A model generated the notes under the pieces. That model did not search any database. It had not been told where the DNA came from and saw nothing but the letters and a program-made list of their open reading frames with translations. A stretch of DNA of 64,000 nt. Origin: Candidatus Poribacteria bacterium. Lineage in GTDB: Bacteria; Poribacteria; WGA-4E; WGA-3G. Shown here one piece after another: positions 25,263 to 35,400 of this stretch; within the stretch, counting starts at the first letter, position 1, and the number at the start of each line of letters is the position of its first letter. The translations under genes and the position numbers were made by a program. The DNA lies in assembly GCA_026706025.1 (NCBI GenBank), contig JAPOZO010000060.1:1-64000 (forward strand), in the 5' to 3' direction.

Positions 25263-25463
25263 TTAATTGTTGCGTTTTTCACCGCTCGCGTGGATATCCT
25301 GAAGAACCCTTCCCTCCTCAAGTTTATCCAGCCATGTATGTCGATTGACAGAGCAGTCACCTGTTACTGGGTTACACTGCAAAAAGAAGCCAATCAGCCC
25401 ACCGGGGGTAAGTTTCTCTGCCAGAATTTCCACTGCAAGTTCATAAAGTTCCATATCTGTCAA
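25263..25463 (-). CDS. Small paralogue of the PIN-partner protein
   Basis: The domain beginning LTDMELYELAVEILAEKL closely matches the neighbour's MTNIEFFELGIATLLEEL. Both continue with a (F/R)LQCNP/LRQCEP segment, an R-H-x-W-L-D-K motif, then L.(D/E)I. I place the start at the TTG near 25463, aligned with the neighbour's ATG and preceded by AAAGG. An ATG at 25619 would overlap the upstream gene by 122 bp and add about 50 unmatched residues. The product is about 66 residues. Small proteins of this kind sit beside PIN-domain genes in other bacteria, so this may be a duplicated antitoxin-like partner; that is inference. Confidence 0.55.
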   Translation of the reverse strand: MTDMELYELAVEILAEKLTPGGLIGFFLQCNPVTGDCSVNRHTWLDKLEEGRVLQDIHASGEKRNN

Positions 25464-25497
25464 TTTTTGAACCTTTTTTGGCGGCAGTTTTTTCTCT

Positions 25498-25758
25498 TCA
25501 GCAAGAACCTCTTTCGCCAGGGATGCGAATTTTCGATCCAACTGACCTGCCGCGCGCGTTTTGAATCTTTTTGATTTCTTTGAGACCCGTTTCCCTATCA
25601 ATTTTATCAAGCCATTCATGCCGCTCAGCCGTATAATCGCCTATCCCTGGTTCACACTGTCTGAGGAACCGAGACACGCCAGCTGGACCGAGTTCCTCCA
25701 AAAGTGTTGCAATACCGAGTTCAAAAAACTCAATATTAGTCATCTTTAGTACGTTCAT
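25498..25758 (-). CDS. Small protein paired with the PIN-domain gene
   Basis: The 86-residue product overlaps the end of the PIN gene by 23 bp, and AGGAGG precedes ATG 25758, so the two are translationally coupled. The conserved part (residues 6-60) contains FELGIATLLEELGP, FLRQCEPGIGDYTAERHEWL and DKI. The last 25 residues are basic and do not match the paralogue. The GDYTxERHxWL pattern is one I associate with small conserved proteins near PIN or other toxin genes, especially in cyanobacteria. A role as antitoxin or regulatory partner is likely but unproven. Confidence 0.6.
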   Translation of the reverse strand: MNVLKMTNIEFFELGIATLLEELGPAGVSRFLRQCEPGIGDYTAERHEWLDKIDRETGLKEIKKIQNARGRSVGSKIRIPGERGSC

Positions 25759-26221
25759 TTCTAATTTCCTCCTGTAACCAAGTATAAGGGTTTTCGACGC
25801 GAACTTGAAGTAGTGCCCTGATGCGGTTCACTCTTCTGATCAACCTATCGTCTGTTGTGAGGAAGACATCAACCCTGCTGCTCTCTGCACAGGCAAGATG
25901 CAAGGCATCAAACCATTTAAATCCCAAGGCTTCAAGCTCTTGACCTCTCGTATTTTCAATTGCCCCTACCAAAACGTTTTGATACGCACGATCCAACTGA
26001 GCTCTCATGTAACCGCGTTGGATTTGATTTGGGGTGTTGTTGACTTCAACAATTAATACATCACTCGTAATCCAGAGCCATCGTTCTGTGAAACAGTACT
26101 TGAGAAGCGTCTGGATAGCTTCAGTCTCCCGACGAATCCGAGTCTGTGTCTGATCATTAAATGAACCATTCAAACAACACGTATCAAGGTAAATTTTCCA
26201 GTCGTAAAAAGGTGTTTTCAC
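25736..26221 (-). CDS. PIN-domain ribonuclease-like protein (VapC-like)
   Basis: The 161-residue product has the acidic residues of PIN nucleases in order: Asp in IYLDTCCLN near residue 13, Glu in VEVNN near residue 59, Asp in KWFDALHLACAE near residue 104, and Asp in FLTTDDRLIR near residue 123. PIN domains use these to bind metal and cut RNA, and many are toxins of toxin-antitoxin pairs. The partner here appears to lie downstream and overlapping, unlike the usual vapB-vapC order, and is itself followed by a paralogue. The gene sits 23 bp downstream of thiG on the same strand. Confidence 0.8.
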   Translation of the reverse strand: MKTPFYDWKIYLDTCCLNGSFNDQTQTRIRRETEAIQTLLKYCFTERWLWITSDVLIVEVNNTPNQIQRGYMRAQLDRAYQNVLVGAIENTRGQELEALGFKWFDALHLACAESSRVDVFLTTDDRLIRRVNRIRALLQVRVENPYTWLQEEIRNERTKDD

Positions 26222-26244
26222 GCAGTTACTCTGACCTTTTGCCT

Positions 26245-27018
26245 TTACTCAATCATCCCCGCTTGTGGACTTGAGGCGGTCGCATAGAGTTTCCGAGGAA
26301 TCCGTCCTGCTAAAAACGCAGCTCTACCGGCTTCAATCCCTTTCTTCATCGCCTCCGCCATCAGCACTGGACGATGTGCTTTCGCCACGGCTGTATTGAG
26401 CAAAACACCGTCGCACCCCAATTCCATCGCTATCGCCGCATCCGATGCTGTCCCGACCCCCGCATCCACAATAAGCGGCACCTGCACGAGGTCCCGAATA
26501 ATCTGGATGTTATACGGATTCCGAATCCCCATTCCTGAACCAATCGGCGCGCCTAACGGCATCACAGCCGCACACCCAATATTTTCCAATTTCTTACACG
26601 TAATCGGGTCGTCATTACAATACGGCAGCACAGTAAAACCATCTTTCACAAGCGTTTCCGCCGCGCTGAGCAGCTGCTCCACATCCGGGAATAGCGTCTG
26701 TTCATCCCCAATCACTTCGAGCTTGATAAGCGAGGTTTCAAGTGCTTCGCGCGCAAGATTCGCAGTTAGAATCGCGTCCTTCGCTGTGAAACACCCAGCG
26801 GTATTCGGGAGAATCGTCATACCCCGTTCACGCAGGAGTGCGAACAGATTTTCGCCAGATGTATCATCCGTCCATTTCACACGACGCATTGACACCGTAG
26901 CAATCTCGGCACCACTCGCCGCAATAGCCTCCGTCATGATATGAAAATTCGGGTACCCCGCCGTTCCAATGAGTAACCGTGATGTATATATTTGATCTGC
27001 GATTTTGAATTCTTGCAT
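26245..27018 (-). CDS. thiG: Thiazole synthase
   Basis: Start ATG 27018 gives 257 residues. An upstream ATG at 27057 lies in a repeat and adds only basic residues. ThiG condenses deoxyxylulose phosphate, dehydroglycine and the ThiS thiocarboxylate to form the thiazole phosphate of thiamine. Family marks are [23 protein letters not shown], the Schiff-base Lys in [39 protein letters not shown], and [26 protein letters not shown] (phosphate-binding). Its partners thiS and thiO are about 9 kb away on the same strand, separated by two opposite-strand genes. Confidence 0.95.
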   Translation of the reverse strand: MQEFKIADQIYTSRLLIGTAGYPNFHIMTEAIAASGAEIATVSMRRVKWTDDTSGENLFALLRERGMTILPNTAGCFTAKDAILTANLAREALETSLIKLEVIGDEQTLFPDVEQLLSAAETLVKDGFTVLPYCNDDPITCKKLENIGCAAVMPLGAPIGSGMGIRNPYNIQIIRDLVQVPLIVDAGVGTASDAAIAMELGCDGVLLNTAVAKAHRPVLMAEAMKKGIEAGRAAFLAGRIPRKLYATASSPQAGMIE

Positions 27019-27038
27019 TTTTTGTTTCTTTTTTAACG

Positions 27039-27123
27039 GGTATCGGTTATCAGCCATCGGCTTTCAGCTAAGACTCAAAAGACTTCTTATCTAACTGCTG
27101 ATTGCTGACCGCTGACGACTACT
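27039..27123. repeat. TTATCAG-type palindromic repeat upstream of thiG
   Basis: GGTATCGGTTATCAGCCATCGG is answered by CTGATTGCTGACCGCTGACGACT. It occupies the leader of thiG and separates it from the HEPN/nucleotidyltransferase remnant. Confidence 0.5.
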
Positions 27124-27124
27124 C

Positions 27125-27485
27125 TTATTTTTTATACAGTGCCACGCCGACACGTTCGATCTGCTCAACCATCTCAGGGTTACGGATATTCTGAAAGATA
27201 GATAGATCAATAGTATAAGGGAGCAGCTGGTCATCGAGATCGTTTGTAATCCGAGAAAGGATTGTGTGCGTTAGCGCATCGTCACCGCATACCTTGTGCT
27301 TCAAGGAAGTTTTTCAACGTCTTCCAAGCAAGTTCATGCGTGTATTCAAACCCTTGTATTAATCCTTGTGCTTCTAAGTCTGAGAGTTCTCGTTGTTCCG
27401 CAAGTTTGACAGCTGCCTTTAATCGGGCAAAAGCCCTTTCAAAGCTGTTTGCGCGTTGAATCCAACGAACCTCTTGACTTTGCAT
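27125..27485 (-). pseudogene. Fused remnant of a HEPN/nucleotidyltransferase (MNT) pair
   Basis: The first part (ATG 27485 to TGA near 27282) encodes RWIQRANSFERAFARLKAA and EYTHELAWKTLKNFLEAQG, the N-terminal half of the HI0074-type HEPN substrate-binding protein. In another frame, the following bases to TAA 27127-27125 encode DALTHTILSRI, LDDQLLPYTIDLSIF and NPEMVEQIERVGVALYKK, the C-terminal end of an MNT-type minimal nucleotidyltransferase. The middle of both genes, including the HEPN RxxxxH and the MNT GSx..DxD motifs, is missing. This is best explained by one deletion across an overlapping HEPN-MNT toxin-antitoxin pair. Confidence 0.75.
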
Positions 27486-27509
27486 AGTGTTGTGCCTACA
27501 ATTCATCAC

Positions 27510-28436
27510 CGTCTATTTTCAATTAGTATAGCACCGTCAAAGCCTCTTTATCAAGTCATTTTTTACGCGAGATCAGGGCTATTTAGTTCTCGGTTTTTTC
27601 GTCCAACTTTGCGGCGTACTCGCCCATAAGCGACCTGCTTTGGACACCCGGGGTCCCCACCCGTTACTGGGAAGGGACCCCGGTAGGTGCAGTTTTGCGG
27701 TGTACCCATAGGTGTCAATTTTAGAAAAAATAACCGTCGCGACCCCCAGGCCGGTAGGTTCGGTTTCTAACCGAACCGGATACTACGCGGAAACCTTGAT
27801 GACTTCAAAACCCTCTTCAGTCCCGTAGGGTTTATTTGCTTGGGTGTTTCTTCACTATGTTTATAGAAAAACGTTGAAAAAAACAATTTAGCCCTGTAAG
27901 GGGTTTTTGATAGGGTGTTTCTTCAGCATGTTTATCTCGATGGTCTATAAAACACTGTCCAAAATCCCTAAATTGACACCTATGGTGCAGTTTTGCGGCA
28001 TACTCGCCCCGGGGAATGCCTACATGAAGTTTAATAAAATATTTGGGTAATTCTATGTTCCTCCAAACCCGGTAGGTGCGGTTTCCTAACCGCACCGGAC
28101 TTCCACAAAAAATTACCCGATTAAATTCTTAATCTTCATTAAGGCATTCATACCGTTGATTCATGCAATCTGCATTCCTAACCGAACCTACACAGAGTGT
28201 CCTATCAATTCTAAACTTTACTATAATATTACTTAGTTTGTGGCACTCTTTCTGTAGCAGAGGCTGTTGGTTTCCTGTGTCAAAAATTTTACACACCCAG
28301 AAAAATAATTTCCCTTTTTTAATTATAATTTATAGTTAGATTCAGACTTTATAATTTTTTATTTGAAAAATTATAATAATTGGCATACCATAACTTATCA
28401 CTTACGCATCAGCACTTTTTATAGTGAAGTTTAGAA
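27510..28436. other. Repeat-rich intergenic region, no gene seen
   Basis: The region carries several copies of the GGTAGGTGCGGTTT..AACCGCACC palindrome (about 27700, 27750 and 28070), copies of the TTGACACCTATGGTGC unit in both orientations (about 27710 and 27975), and two TGGGTGTTTCTTC-type units (about 27840 and 27910). After about 28200 it is very AT-rich with no recognisable unit. No supported gene was found. It forms the left flank of the beta-helix gene pair. Confidence 0.6.
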
Positions 28437-28608
28437 TTATAGTAGAGCCCGTAATTATTTGCACTCATGAAAACCGTAGGCGTGTTTTTGCTTAGAAGAA
28501 ATCCGCAGAAACACCCTATCAAAGACCCCAAGCAAAAACGGTGTTTCTTCGAGGTAACCCAACCCCTACGAGCAACAAGTGTAAACTTATTTTCGGATTT
28601 TACTATAA
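28437..28608. mobile_element. MITE-like element, family 2 (copy A)
   Basis: The ends TTATAGTAGAGCCCG and CGGATTTTACTATAA form an imperfect 15-bp inverted repeat around 172 bp. The subterminal parts GTAATTATTTGCAC and ACAAGTGTAAACTTATTTTC are shared with copies at 36.1 and 38.7 kb. The centre differs, carrying a GTTTTTGCTTAG / CAAGCAAAAAC inverted unit. It has no coding capacity. Confidence 0.7.
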
Positions 28609-28728
28609 TAACCCAAGTTGCTACTAACGGGTTTTTGAGCGTTTCAACACAGTTTTTCAGATACTTTCCCCACCCCAGAGGGGTGAAATTGCTTCGCAGT
28701 GAGAATAGAAAAAGGACGGTAATTTTCA

Positions 28729-31700
28729 ATGAAAAGTTTATTTACATCTCATAAACTGATAGTGGTACTTTTTACCGCGCTATTTACGCTGACGCTCCAC
28801 AATATGAGTACCGCGCAAACGCATATCCATGTAGACGCCGCCAAGGGTGTAAATGCCGCCACCGGCAGAGGTGCCGCAGCCGCGCCGTATAAATCCATTA
28901 CCTACGCCTTGGTGATTAGCGAGAAAAGCGACCTGCCAGCTCCGTGGCATGTCCACATCCACCCCGGCACCTACGATGCGGCTCCCGCGAAACCCGCAAA
29001 CGAGCGCGAGGTTTTCCCGATTCGACTCCGGTCTAAGATGGTTATCCAAGGCACGACCACTGCCACCGACTGTATCCTTGATGCGCAACACCTCGGTGAA
29101 ACCGAAACGCCAATCCTCCTCGGTGAAGATGTCGGAGAGGTCTCCATCCGGAATTTGACGGTTCAGAACATGAATCGGACTGGTACCAGTACTGATGGCG
29201 GTGGCATCGTTTTCTGGGATACGGGGGGCAGGCGTGAGGCTGCCAGCAGCATTGAGACGTGTATCATTCATAATAATGCTCCGAATGGCGTCGCCACGAA
29301 TCTATCGCTTACTCTCACCGGCAACACCTTCAGTAACAATTCCCTCCAAGGGGTGTGGACAAATACGAGCCTGACAGTTCTCAAGAATACCTTCAGCGAT
29401 CATGTCACCGGTCTGTGGATTGAAGGGGACTCAACAGGGTATATCTCCGATAACACCTTTCAGAACAATGTTAGTCATCATAACGCTGGAGGGATCCACG
29501 TAACAGGCACATTAAACGGTAACATTACCCACAATACCTTTACTAACAATCATGGTGATAATGTTGGGGGTGGTTTCGTTGTTCAGAATGGTTTGAACGG
29601 TAACGTCACTCACAATACTTTCACTGGCAATATAGGTAAGGGAGGCAATTCGGCGGGTGGGTTTACAACTATATTGATGACCGGCAATATCACCCACAAT
29701 ACCTTTACCGACAATACCGGTGGTCAAGGCGGGGGATTTCTCGTTCAGCATTTTACTGGCAACATTACTCACAATGAATTTATTAGGAATACGGCAAGAA
29801 GTAGTGGAAGTGGGGGTGGGTTTAGGGCAAACAGTGGAAAAGTTTCCTCCGTTACTCACAATCTCTTTGATAGTAATAGTAATTCAGCCCCGTCGCATGC
29901 CCCCGGCGGGGGTGCCGGTGCGGTCTTGCTGTATAATAATCGTGTGATTTCGGAATTTACCAACAACATTTTCTTTAATAACACTGCAAGTCGCGGTGTT
30001 TCCTCGGTTTCCGTAGATGATGACAATGATGATGCGCCTGCGCGCTTCACGAACAATCTGTTCATGGTTGCTGATGGTCTTTCTGCGGCAGCATCCATTC
30101 CTGCTGTCTTCGTGAATATTCCCGGGAGTCGTTTCCACAACAATATCTTCAGTGGTATGAAGACCGCCATCTCCATCGGCGGTGACCTTGATCTACCCAT
30201 AACCCATAACCTCTTTCACAATATTGGAATGGACTTCGTTAATAGTGTCGGCAACGATTTGGCATTCTGGGAACTCTTGGCGGACGGTGCCAACAATAAC
30301 ATCACAGGCGACCCGCTGCTCGTAGACGCAGCGAATGGCGATTTTCATCCGATTGCGGGGAGTCCTACGATTGATGCAGGCACGAATACATACGCACCCG
30401 CCGATGATTTTGAGGGTGCCGCCCGACCCGCCGGTGCCGCTGTAGATATCGGACCCTATGAATACGGGGCAACAAAACGACCAACCACAGTTGCTGACGT
30501 TCCTACAGACGTTCCCGAAACCGAAACACCAACAATCACTACAGACGTTCCCGAAACCGAAACACCAACGACCGCTGCAACGGTTAACATCTCACCCACC
30601 TCAGTGGCATCAACGGCTGTTGGCGAACAGATGGAATTTTCGCTGAACATCACAAAAAGCGAAACCGTCTCTGGGTATCAGGCAACCCTGCAGTTTGATA
30701 CGACTGCCCTACGTTATGTCTCAAGTGCAAATGGTGATTATCTACCGGCTGGCGCGTTCTTTGTCGAGCCCGTTGTCGAAGGAGATCTCATCAAACTCAA
30801 CGCTGTATCTCTCGCTGGCGAAAGCAAGGGAGACGGCACGCTCGCCACTTTCACTTTTGAAGTGATCGCAGTCAAGGCATCCACTCTAACACTATCTGAT
30901 GTGCTGCTCACGAATACCGCGGGTGAGACTTCCGTTCCGAAAGTTGAAAACGCCGAGATCACTGAACCAACTGCTGACGTTCCCGAAACGACCGCCGCGA
31001 CGGTTAACATCTCACCCGCCTCAGTCGCATCCGCTGCTGTTGGCAAACAGATAGATTTTTCGCTGAACATCACAGGCGGCGAAGCCGTCGCCGGGTATCA
31101 GGCAACCGTGCAGTTTGACACAACCGCCTTGCGGTATGTTTCAAGTGCCAATGGCGATTATCTACCGGCTGGCGCGTTCTTTGTCGACCCCGTCGTTGAA
31201 GGCAATCTCATCAAACTCAACGCTATATCTCTCGCTGGTGAAAGCAAAGGGGACGGCACGCTTGCTACTTTCACTTTTGAGGTGATTGCAGCGAAGGCAT
31301 CCACTTTAACCTTATCTGATGTGCTGCTCACGAGCAGTGCGGGTAAGGCTTTTCTGCCAACAGTTGAAAATGCGGAGATAACGGAACCCACCGGGCTCAA
31401 AGGCGATGTGAACGGTGATGGCGTTGTAAATGTTCAAGATTTAGCGTTAGTTGCTGGACAGTTGGGGCAAACAGGCACAAATCGTGCGGATGTTAACGGC
31501 GATGGGGTCGTCAACGTGCAGGATCTTGCCATCGTTGCGGGTGCGTTAGGCACGACTGCCACCGCACCTGCTCTATATCCGCAAGTCCTACAAATGTTCA
31601 CCGCTGCGGAGGTCAAACAGTGGCTTTCCACCGCACAGCAGTTGGACCTCACGGATACAACGGCACAGCGCGGTATCCTCTTCTTACAACAACTCCTCGC

Positions 31701-32007
31701 AGCGTTGACACCCAGAGAGACAGCACTGCTGCCTAACTACCCAAACCCATTCAATCCGGAGACGTGGATCCCATATCGGTTGGCAAAACCTGCCGATGTT
31801 CGCATCGCTATCCATGCCGCAGACGGTCAGTTGGTTCGGGTATTAGTGTTGGGCAACCAACCTGCTGGTATGTACCAGAGCCGCAGCCGTGCAGCGTATT
31901 GGGATGGCAAAAACGAAGTGGGTGAACCCGTCGCAAGTGGCGTGTATTTCTACACATTGACGGCAGGTGATTTCACCGCAACCCGTAAAATGTTAATTCG
32001 GAAGTAA
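28729..32007 (+). CDS. Secreted beta-helix protein with two cohesin domains, dockerin and sorting tail
   Basis: The 1092-residue product has a signal peptide (residues 1-29, ending STAQ). Residues about 30-590 form a right-handed beta-helix with repeated (N)ITHNTFTNN and DNTFQNN turns, typical of NosD/pectate-lyase-like folds. Two cohesin-like domains follow at about 616-750 and 757-890 (YQATLQFDTTALRYVSSANG, then LATFTFEVIA and LTLSDVLLT). A dockerin lies at about 892-940, with two calcium loops of the form DVNGDGVVNVQDL. The C-terminus from about 1000 has LLPNYPNPFNPETWIPY ... GVYFYTL, a type-A-like sorting domain. ATG 28729 has AAAGGA upstream. It probably lies on the cell surface, where cohesin and dockerin could bind partner proteins. 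Confidence 0.85.
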   Translation: MKSLFTSHKLIVVLFTALFTLTLHNMSTAQTHIHVDAAKGVNAATGRGAAAAPYKSITYALVISEKSDLPAPWHVHIHPGTYDAAPAKPANEREVFPIRLRSKMVIQGTTTATDCILDAQHLGETETPILLGEDVGEVSIRNLTVQNMNRTGTSTDGGGIVFWDTGGRREAASSIETCIIHNNAPNGVATNLSLTLTGNTFSNNSLQGVWTNTSLTVLKNTFSDHVTGLWIEGDSTGYISDNTFQNNVSHHNAGGIHVTGTLNGNITHNTFTNNHGDNVGGGFVVQNGLNGNVTHNTFTGNIGKGGNSAGGFTTILMTGNITHNTFTDNTGGQGGGFLVQHFTGNITHNEFIRNTARSSGSGGGFRANSGKVSSVTHNLFDSNSNSAPSHAPGGGAGAVLLYNNRVISEFTNNIFFNNTASRGVSSVSVDDDNDDAPARFTNNLFMVADGLSAAASIPAVFVNIPGSRFHNNIFSGMKTAISIGGDLDLPITHNLFHNIGMDFVNSVGNDLAFWELLADGANNNITGDPLLVDAANGDFHPIAGSPTIDAGTNTYAPADDFEGAARPAGAAVDIGPYEYGATKRPTTVADVPTDVPETETPTITTDVPETETPTTAATVNISPTSVASTAVGEQMEFSLNITKSETVSGYQATLQFDTTALRYVSSANGDYLPAGAFFVEPVVEGDLIKLNAVSLAGESKGDGTLATFTFEVIAVKASTLTLSDVLLTNTAGETSVPKVENAEITEPTADVPETTAATVNISPASVASAAVGKQIDFSLNITGGEAVAGYQATVQFDTTALRYVSSANGDYLPAGAFFVDPVVEGNLIKLNAISLAGESKGDGTLATFTFEVIAAKASTLTLSDVLLTSSAGKAFLPTVENAEITEPTGLKGDVNGDGVVNVQDLALVAGQLGQTGTNRADVNGDGVVNVQDLAIVAGALGTTATAPALYPQVLQMFTAAEVKQWLSTAQQLDLTDTTAQRGILFLQQLLAALTPRETALLPNYPNPFNPETWIPYRLAKPADVRIAIHAADGQLVRVLVLGNQPAGMYQSRSRAAYWDGKNEVGEPVASGVYFYTLTAGDFTATRKMLIRK

Positions 32008-32009
32008 GT

Positions 32010-32400
32010 GCTGAAAACCCCAGGCCCGGTAGGTGCGGTTTGATGAAGTGTAAGAAAATAAATCGGTAATTCTATATTTTCCCCAGGCCCGGTAGGTGCG
32101 GTTTGCAACCGCACCATAGGTGTCAATTTAGCGGCACCCCAGGCCCGGTAGGTGCGGTTTCTAACCGCACCGGATACTTCGCGAAAACCTTCAGATGCAG
32201 CGTTTGCGGAACACGGGTTCCGCTAAAGAAGAAACCGAGAACGGAATTCAAGAGGAGTTTGAAGTTATTACGGTTGCCGTGTCGTATCCGGTTCGGTTGC
32301 AAACCGAACCTACCGGACCGGGGGATTCAGGCGGTTATTTTTTCTAAAATTGACACCTATGGTGCGGTTTCTAACCGCACCGGATCTTAGGCACAAACCT
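32010..32400. repeat. Cluster of GGTAGGTGCGGTTT palindromic repeats
   Basis: At least four copies of GGTAGGTGCGG with matching CCGCACC or CGAACC arms occur near 32025, 32090, 32140 and 32300-32390. Two TTGACACCTATGGTGC units occur in opposite orientations near 32112 and 32350. The cluster fills the gap between the two beta-helix genes, and no gene was seen in it. Confidence 0.7.
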
Positions 32401-32429
32401 TTAGACGGAAAAAAAGGAGTTTACTTTCC

Positions 32430-35400
32430 ATGAAAATGTTAATCACATCTCACAAATCAATTGTCCTGCTACTTGCAGCCCTGCTACTTATAGTCCCACC
32501 CGTAAGCAACGCACAAACCTACTCCCATATCTATGTGGACGCTGCCAACGGTGTAAACGCCGCCACCGGCAGAGGCACCGCAGCTGCGCCCTATAAAACC
32601 ATTACGTTTGCGTTATTAATCAGCAACAAAAACAACCTCCCGGATCCGTGGCACGTACATATCCGCCCTGGCACCTACACTGCGGACCCAGCGAAACCCG
32701 CAACCGAACGCGAAATCTTTCCGATCCAGCTCCGAACTGACATGATCTTTGAAGGCACAACCAATGCCAAGGAATGTATCATTGACGCACAACACACAGG
32801 TAGGACAATAGTCCCGATTCTGCTCGGTGAAAACGCTGAAGGTGTCCACATCCGGCACCTGACGATACAAAACATGTTGATGTATTTAGACGACACCCAC
32901 CCAAAACCCAGAGTGAGTGCCCAAATTATTCTCCGCGGCGCGGGACAAAAACCGAACACGCTAAAAGAGTGTATTGTCCGTCTAGATCCAAAAATAAAAG
33001 AGCAGTCTATAGTGTGCGGTGGTTTGTGGACGAACATGCCTCTCGTGCTTGTTGAGAATACTTTCAGCAATAATGATTTTAGAGCCGTGATCGTTTTTAA
33101 TAATAGTGTCGTTGCTACCAATAATACCTTTAAAGATATCAACTGGGAAGGACTCTACATAGGTCATAATTCTCCAGGTGCTATTTCTACAGGTGATATT
33201 ACAGGGAATTTTTTTGGTAGTCCAATACAAGTTGGAAGAAATGTGACGATACGTGGTTCATTAAATGGAAATATTAGGGATAATACCTTCAACGGCGGTG
33301 GGGTTTTTATTGAAGGAACAATGAACGGGGATGTTACCGGCAATACTTTTAGTCATTGCAGAGGCAGGTCTTATTCTCCGCAAGGTCATGAGGGGGGTGG
33401 TGGACTCGCTGTTAAAACCTTGAATGGGAACATCACGCACAATGTTTTTACGAACAATGAACCGCGCAAGCCTGGAACACCCGGCGGAGCGGTCCATGTT
33501 GGCACCTTGAATGGGAATCTCACGCACAATACTTTTACGAATAATATAACTAATCACTATGGCGGAGGGGTCTATGTTGAAACCTTCAATGGGAATCTTA
33601 AGCACAATACTTTTACGAATAATACATGTCGTTTCGGCGGGGCCGGGGGCGGTTTTTTTGCGAACGACATGACGGGTGATATTGCTTACAATGAATTCAC
33701 AGGGAATACAGGCGGAGGCGTTACAGTTGCTGAGAAACCAAACGGTAATGTTACACATAACATCTTTGATAGCAATAGCGTCATGGGGCGTACGGATCAT
33801 GCGGCCGGCGGACTCATGCTCGGTTGGCGCCCTGCATCTAAATCCGAAGGTATCGTAGAGGTCAGCAACAATATTTTCTTCAACAACAAGGTAGGCGATC
33901 AGCATCAGGGGCCTAAGGGGGTTACGTTAATGGCACGGGTCCCCGTTCACATTATTAATAATGTTTTCATGACGACTGCTGATGAACTCTCTGAAGGGAA
34001 ATATAAACCGCATATCTGGCTGGCCTCACCCGAAAGCCGGCTCCACAATAACATCTTCGACGGCATGCATGTTGCTATCTACATCGACGGTGCTTCCGCT
34101 CTCCCAATTACGCATAACATATTTCACGATATTAGGCAGGATATTGTCTCGCAAGGCGGTGGCGGTCTTGGAAACGATGTGGCGTTTTGGGAACTACTTG
34201 CCGAAAATGCCAGTAACAACCTTGCTGTCGCACCCCTCTTTGTGGATCCGCTCGGTGCAAAAGACTTCCATCTACAAGCCGGAAGTCCTGCGATTGATGC
34301 CGGGACAAACGCCTACGCACCTGATGATGATCTTGACGGTGCCGCACGACCCGCCGGTGCCGCTGTGGATATCGGACCCTATGAATACGGGGCAACAAAA
34401 CGACCCAACACAGTTGCTGACGTGCCTTCAGACACTCCCAAAACGGATACACCCGTTACCGATGTTACCGAAACGGATACACCCACGACCGACGCTGACG
34501 TTCCCAAAACAACCGATGCGACGGTTAACATCTCACCCGCCTCAGTGGAATCCGCTGCTGTTGGCAAACAGATAGATTTTTCGCTGAGCATCACAGGCGG
34601 CGAAGCCGTCGCCGGGTATCAGGCAACCCTGCAGTTTGATACGACTGCCTTGCGGTATGTCTCAAGTGCGAATAGCGATTATCTACCGGCTGGCGCGTTC
34701 TTTGTCGACCCCGTCGTCGAAGGCAATCTCATAAAACTCAACGCCATATCTCTCGCTGGCGAAAGTAAGGGTAACGGCACGCTTGCCACTTTCACTTTTG
34801 AGGTGATCGCAGCGAAGGCATCCACTCTAACATTATCTGATGTGCTGCTCACGAATAGCGCAGGAGAGACTTTCGTTCCCACAGTTGAAAACGCCGAGAT
34901 AACGGAACCCACCCGGCTCAAGGAGGATGTCAATGGGGACGGCACTGTTAACATCGCCGATCTCGCATTAGTCGCCGCAAATCTCGGAAAGACAGGACCG
35001 AATGCTGCGGATGTCAATGGGGATGGCACTGTTAACATCGCCGATCTCGCATTAGTCGCTGGCGCGTTAGGCACGACTGCCGCCGCACCTTCGCTATATC
35101 CCGAAGCCTTAGAAATGTTCACTGCTGCAGAGGTCAAACAGTGGCTTTCCACCGCACAGCAGTTGGACCTCACGGATACAACGGCACAGCGCGGTGTCTT
35201 GTTCTTACAACAACTCTTGGCAGCGTTGACACCCAGAGAAACAGCACTGCTGCCTAACTACCCAAACCCGTTCAATCCGGAGACGTGGATACCCTATCAA
35301 TTAGCAAAACCCGCAGATGTGACAGTTCGCATTTACGCTATGGATGGGAAGTTAGTGAGAACACTCGCACTCGGACACCAAGCCGTCGGCAAGTATCATC

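Noticed and set aside
28409-28754. Overlapping open frames on both strands before the beta-helix gene
   Set aside because: They run through the family-2 inverted-repeat element and have no ribosome site or coding signs.
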